Shown one piece after another: positions 25,779 to 36,330 of a stretch of DNA of 64,000 bases; within the stretch, counting starts at the first letter, position 1, and the number at the start of each line of letters is the position of its first letter. A model generated the notes under the pieces. That model worked only from the letters and a program-made list of their open reading frames with translations, was not told where the DNA came from and ran no database searches. The DNA is taken from the NCBI GenBank assembly GCA_023333565.1, contig JAJKFH010000801.1:496001-560000 (forward strand), read 5' to 3'. The stretch comes from Puffinus mauretanicus (Eukaryota; Chordata; Aves; Procellariiformes; Procellariidae). The translations under genes were made by a program, and so were the position numbers.

Positions 25779-26909
25779 GTAAGTATTAGTTGTAACCGAA
25801 CTCTTTTGGAGAATTTGTTCAACACCACAACAAAGACTTTCATTAGACCTCATCAATTTCATTATCTGCCTTTTTCTGGAGGTGTCTTAGACATGCCAGA
25901 GGGAAATTAAGAGTGAAAATGAGCAAAAATGTCAAATACGTAAGTGTGCGTAGACAATGCCATGGTCAGGACAGAAAAGGATTCAGTGAGAAGGCTTGGC
26001 AGCAGAAACGTGGTTTGATTTTAAATGCATTTTCTTCTATTTCCATGTATTTCCTTCTGCTTCTAAACTAGAAAATAATGAATGTGGTATGAATAAGGCT
26101 GTTACACAATTTGCCTATTGTTTCTGTTTCTCCATTGATAAAATAGAGATACTGATCATTATGCTTTGCAAAATCTTTTGCAATCTACTACTAATAAATA
26201 TATACACACATATATGTACAGTGATATGCACATGTATTATGATTATAAATGAGCATGTCAGATTGAAGTTTTACACATAATATGTTTTCAATTTACTTTC
26301 TTAAATTATTTAACTATCGTAATGATATGATGTGAAAGAGTCTAATGAATTGATGAGGTTCAGTGTGAGCCCAAACTTACCAAAAATAATTATGAAACAC
26401 TTCTGTGAATACATTTGTTGAGTAACTCCAAAATAATGTGACATTTTAATAACACTGCCATTTCAATTCAGGAATTTCCACTACAGAAATTTATTTCAAA
26501 TTGGACAATGTATACATTGCATTTTTTAATTTCTTCCATGATGAAATGAATCCCCCCACTTTTTTTAATAACACTATCCCTGTCCATTGAGTTGCTGGTT
26601 GCAATCCAGGGTATTAATTTAAAAGAAGATGTAAAATAAGCTTTTTTTCTCAGCATGTTTTTTAAAACCTGCTTTGAACTGGGGCATGGAGTGTTCTTAT
26701 TTCGTCCTGTGAGAAACCTATTTAAGCAAGTGCAAACTGTAATGCTTTATTCTGGTATTGTTCACATCATTTTGAACAGATAGCAATGCTTTCCCAGCGT
26801 GCAAGACACCAGAGACTCACATATGTTACGTGTCAGTAGTTACAGTAGTCAGTTAAACTTCTGATAAGAGCATTTCTACTGTATTCCGATATCACTGGAT
26901 GGATATCCC

Positions 26910-26927
26910 ACCCAACGTGGGGTGCCA
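26910..26927 (-). promoter_or_regulatory. probable tRNA primer-binding site of an endogenous retrovirus
   Basis: Read on the minus strand, 18 bases beginning TGGCACCCCACGTTGGGT start 8 nt after the LTR's terminal ACGACA. They match the lysine-tRNA(1,2)-type primer-binding site used by several class II retroviruses at 14 of 18 positions, including the leading TGGC and the central ACGT. The position just downstream of an LTR end is where a primer-binding site belongs. Mismatches suggest either decay or a different tRNA. Confidence 0.55.
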
Positions 26928-27065
26928 AAAAGGACTGTCGTGGTTTAACCCCTGTTGACAACCAAGCACCACCCAGCCGCTCGCTCACTCTCCCCCGCCC
27001 GGTGGGATGAGGGAGATAATTGGAAGAGCAAAAGTAAGAAAACTCATGGGTTGAGATAAGAACAG

Positions 27066-27071
27066 TTTAAT
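27066..27071 (-). promoter_or_regulatory. LTR poly(A) signal ATTAAA (minus strand)
   Basis: TTTAAT on the plus strand reads ATTAAA on the minus strand, in the position equivalent to 7630-7635 of the homologous LTR. Confidence 0.55.
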
Positions 27072-27086
27072 GATTGAAATAAAATA

Positions 27087-27103
27087 TAATAAATAATAAT
27101 AAT

Positions 27104-27137
<34 letters not shown>

Positions 27138-27147
27138 TCAACAACGT
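27087..27147. repeat. AAT/AAC trinucleotide microsatellite inside the LTR
   Basis: About four AAT units are followed by about eleven uninterrupted AAC units, then an interrupted TCAACAAC. The homologous LTR has only GTTATTGTTGTTGTT at this site, so the array has expanded in this copy. It should be polymorphic in length between individuals. Confidence 0.9.
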
Positions 27148-27284
27148 AATGAAAGGGAAAACAACAAAAAAGAGAGAGAGGAACAAAACCCAGGAAAAAC
27201 AAGTGATGCAACCGCTCACCACCCGCCGACTGATGCCCAGCCAGTTCCCGAGCAGCTGTCCACCCCCTGGCCAACTCCCCTCAG

Positions 27285-27332
27285 TTTATATACTGAGCAT
27301 GACGTCATATGGTACGGAATACCCCGTTGGCC
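27285..27332 (-). promoter_or_regulatory. LTR core promoter: CCAAC, perfect CRE TGACGTCA, TATA box
   Basis: On the minus strand the order is CCAAC (27328-27332), the full palindromic cAMP-response element TGACGTCA (27300-27307), then TATATAAA (27285-27292), with 7 bp between CRE and TATA. TGACGTCA is the consensus site for CREB/ATF bZIP factors. It keeps its CpG here, whereas the sister LTR has TGACATCA. Transcripts would run leftward, toward lower positions. Activity is inferred. Confidence 0.65.
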
Positions 27333-29944
27333 AGTTTGAGTCAGCTGTCCCAGCTATGCTCCCTCCCAGGTTCTTGTGCACCTGGCAGGGCATGGGAAGC
27401 TGAAAAGTCCTTGACTTCATGTAAGTACTGCTTAGCAACCACTAAAACATCAGCGTGTTATCACATTATTCTCACGCTAAATCCAAAACACGGCACTATA
27501 CCAGCTGCTAGGAGGAAAATTATCTCTTTCTCAGCCGAAACCAAGACAGGAGTGCTCATCCACTCTGTCGCTTGTGAGTACACAACTGTCGTGGCTTTCG
27601 ACCTCACCCCCAAGTTCAATAGTTTAAAGGGTGATTTACTAAGTCAGCCAGTCTGCCAGAAGTACTTCAGGATCCTCTAGAAATTTCCTCTAGATGTAAG
27701 AAAATCTCCCAGGCTGCATCGAAGGAGCCATGGAAACAAGTTCTTTATCATCAATGATTGTGTTGAATCCAGTGCACGGTTTGTATTTCTTTCAGACTTG
27801 TTGCAAGATCTTTCAAACCAAAGGTGTTTGTTATCTTATAAACAGCCTCGGGTTGAAAGAGCCTTCACTTCAGACTGAATTTGAGGGTAGAAACAATAAA
27901 GCAAAATACATTACAATGATAATAATAATAACCACAATAATAGCCATCTGTTTAATCTTTCTTTGTTTAGCCTGGATACAAACACAGATCTGCAGCCGCT
28001 CTACTGCCTTAAAAAGTTGATTTATACCTTGGAACACAGCTAAAATCATTGCTTTGGACTGGCTCTTAAATCTGCCTGGTGATTTCCACCACAGAGGGAA
28101 CCAGCATATTCCTGTTGTTACCCTGGTTATGATGATAACCTGCTCCTTTCTAGGCACTATGCATTGAAGATCCTCAGCTATCAGATAACACTAGAGCTCC
28201 TGGAAACATAAAATGGACATCAGTAGCTAATTAGTAAATGAGGGAATAAACAAATAAATAATCCAATAATAATTATTTGAGCAACTTCTTGCAGCAGACT
28301 TCCTTAAAGGAAAACTAAATTAGTTAGCTAATTGTTTTTTCTGCCGTCTTTATTTCTTTGACTATTATAAGGCTACATATGGTAAATAGCTTGTGGCCAT
28401 GCTGCTTATATCCACATCTATTGACATGAACTCAGAATGAATTATTTCATTTGGGAAACTGAATGAAAATATGGAGGGTAGTGCTCCAGGGGTCCTGGCC
28501 ATGGTGTTGTTGCAGAAGAGGAGGCTGTAACAGGTTCCTGTGGTTGTGTATAATTTCTTTGATTCTCTATGGTATTCATTTTCCATTCATCTTTAGAAAT
28601 ACTCATGTATTCAATCCTCCACTTTCAAATTTGGGTTTAACTTAGTTGGTTGCTTTTGTAGACCTCTTATTTCTTCTATGACCTGTGGCTAAAGGTTTCA
28701 TTGATATCTGGTAAATGAGATTTTTGCAATTGTCTGTCTTGCACCTTTTTTTTCTTCAGAGGCATTTCTTCCATTCATTCTCATATCTGTCATGTTCTAC
28801 ATATATATATGTATGCATTCAGGTGCAAATTTACCTTTTGCTTTGCAGAACTCTATTTCTTTACAATGTATGTTCTTAGCCAACCATTCTCTCATATTTT
28901 GAATTTCTGTTGTATCAATCAAGCTTTTTCAGAGCACAGTGTTATCTCCACCATCCCTTTGTATATCAATTAATTGCTGCGTCAATCAGAGACTGTTACA
29001 CACTTTAAGATTTGTTTCTTTGAATATTGCTTGATGGAAGGGACCTTTCTTTTGCATGGGACTTTTGCCCTAGACTGGGTTGAAATCCAACCAGTTCTTT
29101 CCTTAGGTGCACTTGAAATAGAAGTGTTTTAGAGAATCTTTACTTCTCCCTGAGAAAGAATATCACAGTGGTTACACCACCTTTCTTGGCATACTGAGTA
29201 TTATGGCTTCTTTTTTAATTATTCTGGATGTTATTTCTGGCTCCTTTCTTAGAGGGTCTAAAAATGTGTCAAAGTCTCATCATCACAACGTGTACATCCC
29301 ATCATTTCCTGCACCACTTTTCCTCAGTGACCGCCTTCCACAAGTATTTTAAGCCTCTTTCTCAACTTCGCCCCTGATGTGTGAGGTTACTACATGTGAT
29401 TGTGGTGGTTCCTTTTCTTTCTCAGTCAAGAGTTGTAGTCATTGATAAGAGACACAGAATATAATTCTTCTCAGTTCTTAGCTCATTTCCTTCGCTGGTC
29501 TTAAGATCAATTTTTGACCTATCTTACATCAAAATCATTTTGGTTGAAGGTTACTTGGGGACTCTGTTTTCATTCCTGTGTCAAAGGTGTTTTTGTAAAA
29601 ATTCTCTCTGATCTGGTTTCCAGGCTTTTGATGTTTTCATGGCTAAAAGTCCCTGGGTATCATATATAATTTCCTGTATTACATTACATTTAAGGATTGG
29701 TTTGCAGAACTTTAGGGCTTTTTTGTCCTATAATGCTACATGATTCCCTATATACTGACTAAAGAAGAGAAGTATCAACCAAGTAACACCAAAGTGAATT
29801 GTGGCCAGGCTGTGAGATGAAATAGAAATCAGATTTATTTGCCTTGGGAACAGTTTTCTTAAAAAATAAAAATGATTGTGTAGATTCAGGCATTAGGTGA
29901 AGCATAGGCAAGTTGGCTTCCATTCTTTATATTATATTTATATA

Positions 29945-29999
29945 ATATATATTTATATCAACAAATATATTTATATCAACAATATATTTATATCAACAA
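29945..29999. repeat. 17-18 bp tandem repeat, about 3 copies
   Basis: The unit ATATATTTATATCAACAA recurs three times with small length differences, between an AT-rich lead and a run of T at 30000-30010. It is a young-looking minisatellite seed and would be prone to slippage. Confidence 0.85.
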
Positions 30000-30984
30000 T
30001 TTTTTTTTTAAGGACGACCACTATGGCATGCCACTTGGGCATATACTTCCCTTTAGGGCTTAACTATTTAGATGGGGTACAACACAGAGAGCCAAAGGAC
30101 AGTTAAGAACACACTCATCTCAGAAAAGACTATTCTCCAATTATTTCTAAAAAGGTAAAATTCAGCTGATGATCATGAGAGGTCATTGCGGAAACTGAAG
30201 AAGCTCTGACACTAACATATTTCCTAAAAAAAGTGTTAAATATTTTTGTATGTATGTATAGATATTTTTGACACAGATATCGTTAATGTCTCTATTTCAC
30301 AAATAGGAAAATTGAAGGCTTGAGATAGTGACTGGGTGGTTGAAGGTTTCTCATCACATTCAGGCAGTCAGTGGATGGAACATATGATCAAAATCAGCTT
30401 TAACATTTCTGCAGCAAAAATATGTCTTTTCTTCTTCCATAGTTTCCACATCAAGAAATCCACCAAACTACTAAAAAGATGAGAGTTCCAATAATCCTTT
30501 TCTTTAACCCACAGTGGTACTCAGATTCATGTTAGGTGGGACCAGCTCTGCTATATTAGAGATATATCTAGCTCTAGCTCTGAATTATGTCAGTTTTGGA
30601 GCAACAACGTATGCAACAAGCACATAAACAGCATTTGCATTAAGATATGCAATGTTATGTTTTTGGAAAAATGCAGACTGTTAAGTGTTATTACCATAAG
30701 CAGATTTAGTATTCTCTTGAATTAATTAACATTCACCTTGAACATTAACATTCTCTTTTTTTTCTATTGCTTTTATGAGTGTTGTGTTCAGTAAGATTTT
30801 TTAGGGGAATACATGTAAAGGTGTGTGTAGATTTTGTAGAAATACAGTTCTAAGAGGCCAAATAATGCTAATTACAACTACCAGACCGAAAAGGGAGGAT
30901 ATATAGGTTGTAACTTGTATAGAGGTTATCCAGGGCTGCAGAGAAAGCATGGTGGAGAAAGAACTTGTCACACATTTCTGACAG

Positions 30985-31092
30985 GGTTATGCGATGAAGG
31001 CTACAGACAGAACTGTTGAATTTGCTGGAGGAAGCTTATATGATGAAAAGCTTCAGAGAGGACAAAAGCAAGGGATAATAAGACTAGCTGAG
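30985..31092 (+). ncRNA. candidate 108-bp exon with a 36-codon open phase (speculative)
   Basis: The segment is bounded by ...TTTCTGACAG ending at 30984 and a donor GAG|GTATGT at 31093-31098. It is 108 bp long and open in one frame across its full length (36 codons, phase 0 at both ends), continuing open to 31272. The peptide is moderately charged and matches no family I recognise. The polypyrimidine tract is poor and no partner exons were found. It could be a lineage-specific exon or chance. Confidence 0.15.
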
Positions 31093-31674
31093 GTATGTAG
31101 GACAGAGGAAAAAAAGCAGAGACAGACATGCCTGCTGTTTGTCTTCTTTTCTTTATTTAGAATTCTGGTACATGCCAATGTATTAAAAAAATGCAATCTA
31201 ATAGGAAAGATAAAGTACCGAGCAAAAGAAGGCCAGATCCCATGCTTTGCAATACACATTTTTTGTTTGTAAACTACAGAGTACACATCCACCTGAATTA
31301 TGCATTATTTATGAGACCTGAAGTCAGATCCAGCAACAAATCTTGATATTTGTTTAAATATTGCATCATTCTCTGTACTTCTGCAACCTATTTTATATAC
31401 TTGTATTTGTTTAAGATAGAAAAGACTTGTTTCCTTCTCGTGTGTAATGGGCACGTGTATATATCTGAATATAATGTGTGTGGACTTGTGTATGTGTGTT
31501 TTAATAAATTTTATTTAATGGGTAAGGACAATTCCTTACCTGATAGAAATCAAGTGATCTAGCGAAAGTCACAGGACCAGATCAATGAACATAGCGATTC
31601 CATGGACGTGAAAGGAGCTACCGTACTATTGAGCCCAAAGGTTAGGTTATGATAAACATATATTTTCTTCCTAT

Positions 31675-31775
31675 ATTTGTATATACTTCTGTATATAATT
31701 GTGCATATTTTTATTTATGTACATTTTTATGTATATATTTATATATGCATGTACCTATATATTACTTGCATGTAT
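31675..31775. repeat. AT-rich tract of TATATA/GTAT words
   Basis: Repeated GTATATA, TTTATATATG and CATGTA words without a fixed period: a degenerate TA/TG-type microsatellite. Nothing else is visible in it. Confidence 0.6.
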
Positions 31776-34700
31776 TTTTCCTGAAATATTATTTATCATA
31801 TCCTTCCAAACTGTGTGCCTGCAAGTAATAACAAAAGACAATTTGAAGCAACTTATCAGACTTCTGTAGGAACTGAGTTTGTTGAGTCCAGATAATGACT
31901 CTTATTTTTCTAAAATTAGAAGCTAGTTCTGCCACCCAAGCATTTTAACAATAAGAGTTAGTAACTACGTCTCTCTGTGGTGGGTTTAAATGTATTCACT
32001 AAATAACTTCTGGAAAATTTTAGACTTTTTTGCTTAGAAAGTCAATGAAATGAGAAGCATCCATTTCTAATTCGGTAGAAGACTGTTGTAAAACCACGCA
32101 GCAGCAATGAGGAAGGTAATGCATCTGGTCATAGGAAGCGTTATAATGCAGATGAATTTGCAGTGTCATTTTCTCAGACCTAATATTGTGAATCAGGAAA
32201 ATGACAGAAACTATAATTGTGAAATTAAAGTCTATAATAACACATAGGTTAATACAGGTATTTGGCCCTTCAACAAAATATTAACTTTGAAATACTCCAC
32301 ACAGTGATATGTTAAGGCAATCTAGCAGAATGTGAACAGAATTACCTAGGCACTGGCTAATATTGTGTGCAAACAAAGGTGGCCTTTGCCTAATTTCGTT
32401 TTTAGAATGCGCCTTTATATTAGATTTCAAAGCATTTCTAACATATAGGGAAATATGAGCAGCCCTCAGCATTCAAAGTATGGTGAGTTTGCATGCACCT
32501 TCTAGTAATTTCTGGAAGGGAGAGGCACCTGTGCAACAGCTCTGCTGAGCACCTTACAGCTTTGCAGTGTTACTGAAGCTGCAGTAAGACATAAAAAGTC
32601 TGACTGTCTCTTACCAGGACTTTTATCAGTGATAATTTTATTAGTTGGTGTTGGATGTGAACTGAATCATTCACTAAAATGGAAGAAATCCCATCTTCTA
32701 TGTCTCTTACTGTAGGAACAAATCTGCCAGGCAAAAGCAAGTGATGGCCTGATGTACCCAAGGGTCAGGCGCTGCAGGAAAAGTTGAGATCATCCACAGT
32801 GCAACATGCAGAGGCACTAAAGATCTGTGCAGCCTCCTATGGGAGCGCGTGAGGAACTGTAAATAACTAGACAAAGTCAGACACTAATTCCATGCAATAT
32901 ACAAAAATAGATATTAAAAAAAAACAGGCAAGATCACGGATGTTGTAGAGCTGTGCTATAAAGCTATGCTAAGCTTGTTAATTTGAGCAGTTACCAGAGC
33001 TTATAAAGTGTTCAGGTATGCAGGCAGATGACTTGGCCCTGGCCTGAGGGTTAGCTAAATGAGCAGACACTGGGAAACCACTGGGCATGATATGAAAAAT
33101 CGCAGGACATAGCATGTAACGAAGTGAGGTGGTGCAAAAGGTGCAGACGGTGCTGTGAGGGGTGGCTGTATTGCACAGGGGGGCTACAAGAGAGACAATC
33201 AAGCTTCACAGTAATGGGAGAGGAGTGATGGGGATCTTTTAGAGGGTGTAATCTTGCAAGGCCAACAGGGTCTTGGTAACCTATCAGTAGCCATGATGAC
33301 TTTGGTAACAATATCAGAAATACCAAATTTTGGTGCAGATACTGCCAGACTGGAACTAATGGAGAAAAAATAATTAGGGGCAGGATGTTTATTTGGGTGG
33401 CGATCACAATGGAGAAAGGCAGGGGTCAAGGCTGAAGAAGAACAAGCCTGGGAAAATTAAGAGGAGGGGGAGGAGAGGGGCTGGGAGCCAGCAGCAGCCC
33501 TGTCTATCGGGCTAGGGGAGGAGAAACTCCTGGGTGTGAGGGTGCCCCGTGCCAGGCTGCGATGGCCCAGAGAGGAGGGATCCTTTCAATCCCAGAGCCC
33601 ACTGGAGTTGGCAACTTCCTTTCTGCATAAGCAGCAGTTCATCAAACTGAGGTAGCTGAATATAATAAAAAGTGACTTTGTGGTTAATGAGAGACTGAGA
33701 TGGATCTGCTGAAAATTTTGCTTCTCAAATGTGTTAGCAATCAATAAGAAAACAGGAATTCATGCAGTTAATAAGGCAAAACGAGACAGAGATAAAGTAT
33801 ACAGTAATGAATGAAAGACCAGGTGAGTAGACAGAAAAGAGGGAGATAGATACACCATAAAATGAAGATGGTCAGTGATGTTTCTTGGTGCCCGGTAGCA
33901 GTAGTTCAAGGAATACATAACAAGGCTTTCAATAAAAGCATTTGTGTCAGACACTACAAGCTACTAGCAAACTGAAAGACAAATTCATGAACGTATAGCT
34001 AGAAGACAAATGGATGACGAAGATGCAGAAGCCTTGTTGGGGCACTCAATATATTCACCAAACACGGCAATGCAACAGAAATAGCCACTTGTCACACATC
34101 ACATGAAATAGCTTAGCAAAAAAAGGGATTTTTTTTTTTTAATATATGCTCCCTATGGTGCATCATCACAGCAGGCTTGTAAGAAAAGATTAGTCACTGC
34201 CTGATGTTCAGATAAAATACTAGTGGAGGTGTTCATAAAGACTAATTTTAGTCCGCTAAGATTAGGCGTCCTCTCTTGTTCAAGGCAGGAGCTTATGCCT
34301 TCTGGAAGACAGTCCAGCCCCACATGCAACTAAATAAAACCGGTAAAACGTCATCAGGCAGAACGGCCCTGCTGAGCACTACCTACCCTAACCCTCCTCC
34401 CTTCACACCACGGTGACCGTCTCCAAACCGCTACCGTGCTGTTGCCGTTGAACAAAACCTGGCGGGTGTCTGGGACGGTGCTGTCTGTCCTGGGCCAAAG
34501 TCACACCAGGAGGTGTTAACAGTGAGGCACCGACTGTCGCGGACAAGTGCTTGAGGCAGTGTCATGACCCAGATACTGTAGGCACGTGTCTTACCACTGG
34601 TTTTGGAAGAACCTAGGAAGATTAATTGTGGCTTCTATGAGGTAATTATCCTATCCTCAGCCTTTTTAATGTGGGGTGAAATTGCCACTAGCTTTCTGGG

Positions 34701-36139
34701 CTTTGACAGAAAAGAGTGAGTGAGTCCTGTCATTCATCCAGAGGTCAATCTGGAGATTATACACTCTTCAGGTTTCAGTGCAAATGAGGAGCAAACTAGG
34801 ATAGGACTCTGACTTTGTCTTCCAGGCATACAAGAAGAGCGTGGGATGGATGGTGTATCACTTCATCACTCCCACTCATCGCGTGTGGGCGCGGCAGCGT
34901 GATGGGAGAAAATACGGTATTATCATGTGGAGTATTGGGAGGTGGGAGAAGACTCAGCCACTGCTTTCCCTACAGCCTACTCCCGAGACAGCACTGCTGC
35001 AGATTAACGGTATGTGAGGGCTGGTAGGAAAGCTCCAAGCCTGCCAAACAGAAATGCTGAATGAGACCTTTCAACAAGGCTGTTACGCTTGTGAATCTGA
35101 TGGGGAGAGGTCTTCAAGTATGAAATGGTGAATTGGGAAGCGCTTTACCCTCTTCAGTTGCAGAACAGGCTGGTGATGCAGAACCATCTATGGAACGAAA
35201 TGAGAATGGCCTAAAGGGACATGTTGAAATGTTAAATTGACCTTACTGATTTACAGTGGCCTTTAGTGAGAACTGAAGAAATGATGCATCATGTTGTTAC
35301 TGAAACCAAGGTGACACTTCAAATACGTGTAAAAATATACGTGCCATGGAAAATGTAGCCATTAATGAGAATAAAGTAAAAATACAGTTTTAAGCAAGAA
35401 GATTAAAATACTGGGTGGCAACGTCTGCCGAGTGAGACGTGGTCTCTGTCTGATAGAATCAAACAAATGTAAGCAATATATGGATCCAGAATGGTTTGAA
35501 CAGGTTCCCAGCTGAGCACCACTTAGTCAACCTTTCCCGGGGATGAAAGTTAAGCTTTTGGCTATTCTGACTCATTTGACTCTGTGAGATATATGTTAGG
35601 GTCACTGTCGGACAAAGGAAGATGAAGAACATACCTGTTTTTTTGACTGGGATGGAAATAGTTGGTAAAAACCTTATACCTTTGTGAAAAATGATCAAAA
35701 GTGAAATGACAGACAATGACACTATATTCTGCATTTTCTCAATAGGAAGAGCCCTGCCATTGAAATGGCTGGACTGAATGATATTAGGTGTGCTGGACAC
35801 ACAAAACCATCACAAAAGACAGATGTGTGGGGGTGTGTGCGCGCATCCAAATAAAACTATCCCCTAACTGGGAAAATTCCATGCGATTCATGCTCACTCA
35901 CATCTGTGCCAAGTCACTTGTGACTTACAGAGCTTGATGCTGTGCTTAGATCACTGCTTGAGAACATCCAGAACGGATGCTGTCGGGGAGCGCTGGCTGC
36001 GGTGAATCATGTCTTACACAAAGTCAACAGGAGCAGGAGAGGCTGCAGGTGGAAAATCCACCTCTCCCTCTGAAAAGGCCATCAGACAAGGAACTGCTTT
36101 GAGAAGAGTGAGCTGTCAGAAGGGCATCGTGGTCTAGCA

Positions 36140-36330
36140 ATAATAGCCGAGCTTTGTCCACACAGACGAGGGAGAGTTGTGACAAGTAATCCTCTCGCTT
36201 GTCAGACGCACAAGCTGCGCACTCTGATCTCCCGCCTGGGACTCTCCACCTGTGAGAGACTCTCCACCACCCTCTGTGAGTCGCGGTGGGACTCCCCTTG
36301 TCTCTCTCGCCATTAATTGCATGTGGTTCC
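36140..36330. repeat. GC-rich patch with imperfect short repeats
   Basis: ACTCTCCACC occurs at 36241-36250 and again at 36259-36268, TGTGAG at 36251-36256 and 36275-36280, and GGGACTC at about 36238 and 36298. These mark a decayed tandem array with an 18-24 bp period, in a patch with more CpG than its neighbours. A 69-codon minus-strand frame crosses it but matches nothing known. It may be a minisatellite or a fragment of an unrecognised mobile element. Confidence 0.4.

Larger units (their letters stand above)
8480..26905. other. AT-rich non-coding DNA, no gene recognised
   Basis: About 18 kb with frequent stops in all frames. Open stretches up to 137 codons occur (the longest at 21654-22067), but that one is dominated by Phe/Lys from T and A runs and resembles no family. 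Exon-like segments at 14330-14394 and 25719-25778 and old repeat relics are listed separately. Poly-T or A-rich simple tracts occur near 10803-10830, 17735-17770, 21650-21675, 21761-21782 and 23655-23680. Confidence 0.7.
26936..27548 (-). mobile_element. endogenous retrovirus LTR, minus strand, same family as 7256-7765
   Basis: Read on the minus strand, the 613-bp element starts TGTCTTGGTTTCGGCTGAG at 27548 and ends GGGGTTAAACCACGACA at 26936. In order it has a long U3, a CCAAC box (27328-27332), a perfect CRE palindrome TGACGTCA (27300-27307), a TATATAAA box (27285-27292), a leader with an expanded AAC/TTG microsatellite, an ATTAAA signal (27066-27071) and U5. It shares termini, promoter order and the TCAACCC-type U5 with the solo LTR but keeps a U3 block missing there. 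A primer-binding-site match follows on the minus strand, so it looks like a 5' LTR. No gag, pol, env or matching 3' LTR is visible to the left, so the provirus is truncated. No target duplication was identified. Confidence 0.9.

Noticed and set aside
7256..27548. The two LTRs as the two ends of one provirus
   Set aside because: They are in opposite orientations, 19 kb apart, of different lengths, and the plus-strand copy has its own complete target duplication; no viral genes lie between them.
27577..27603. Possible extra LTR end: TGTCGTGGCTTTCGACC resembles the TGTCGTGGTTTAACC terminus
   Set aside because: Only the first eight or so bases agree, and nothing LTR-like follows in either direction.
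27309..27680. 123-codon open stretch on the plus strand
   Set aside because: It is antisense to the minus-strand LTR and runs through its border into unrelated DNA.
33051..33407. 118-codon minus-strand open stretch
   Set aside because: It follows from the purine bias of the plus strand; overlapping frames are open too, and no family resemblance was found.
34382..34398. CTACCCTAACCCTCC as interstitial telomere repeat
   Set aside because: Only about two telomere-like units occur; this is too short to separate from chance.
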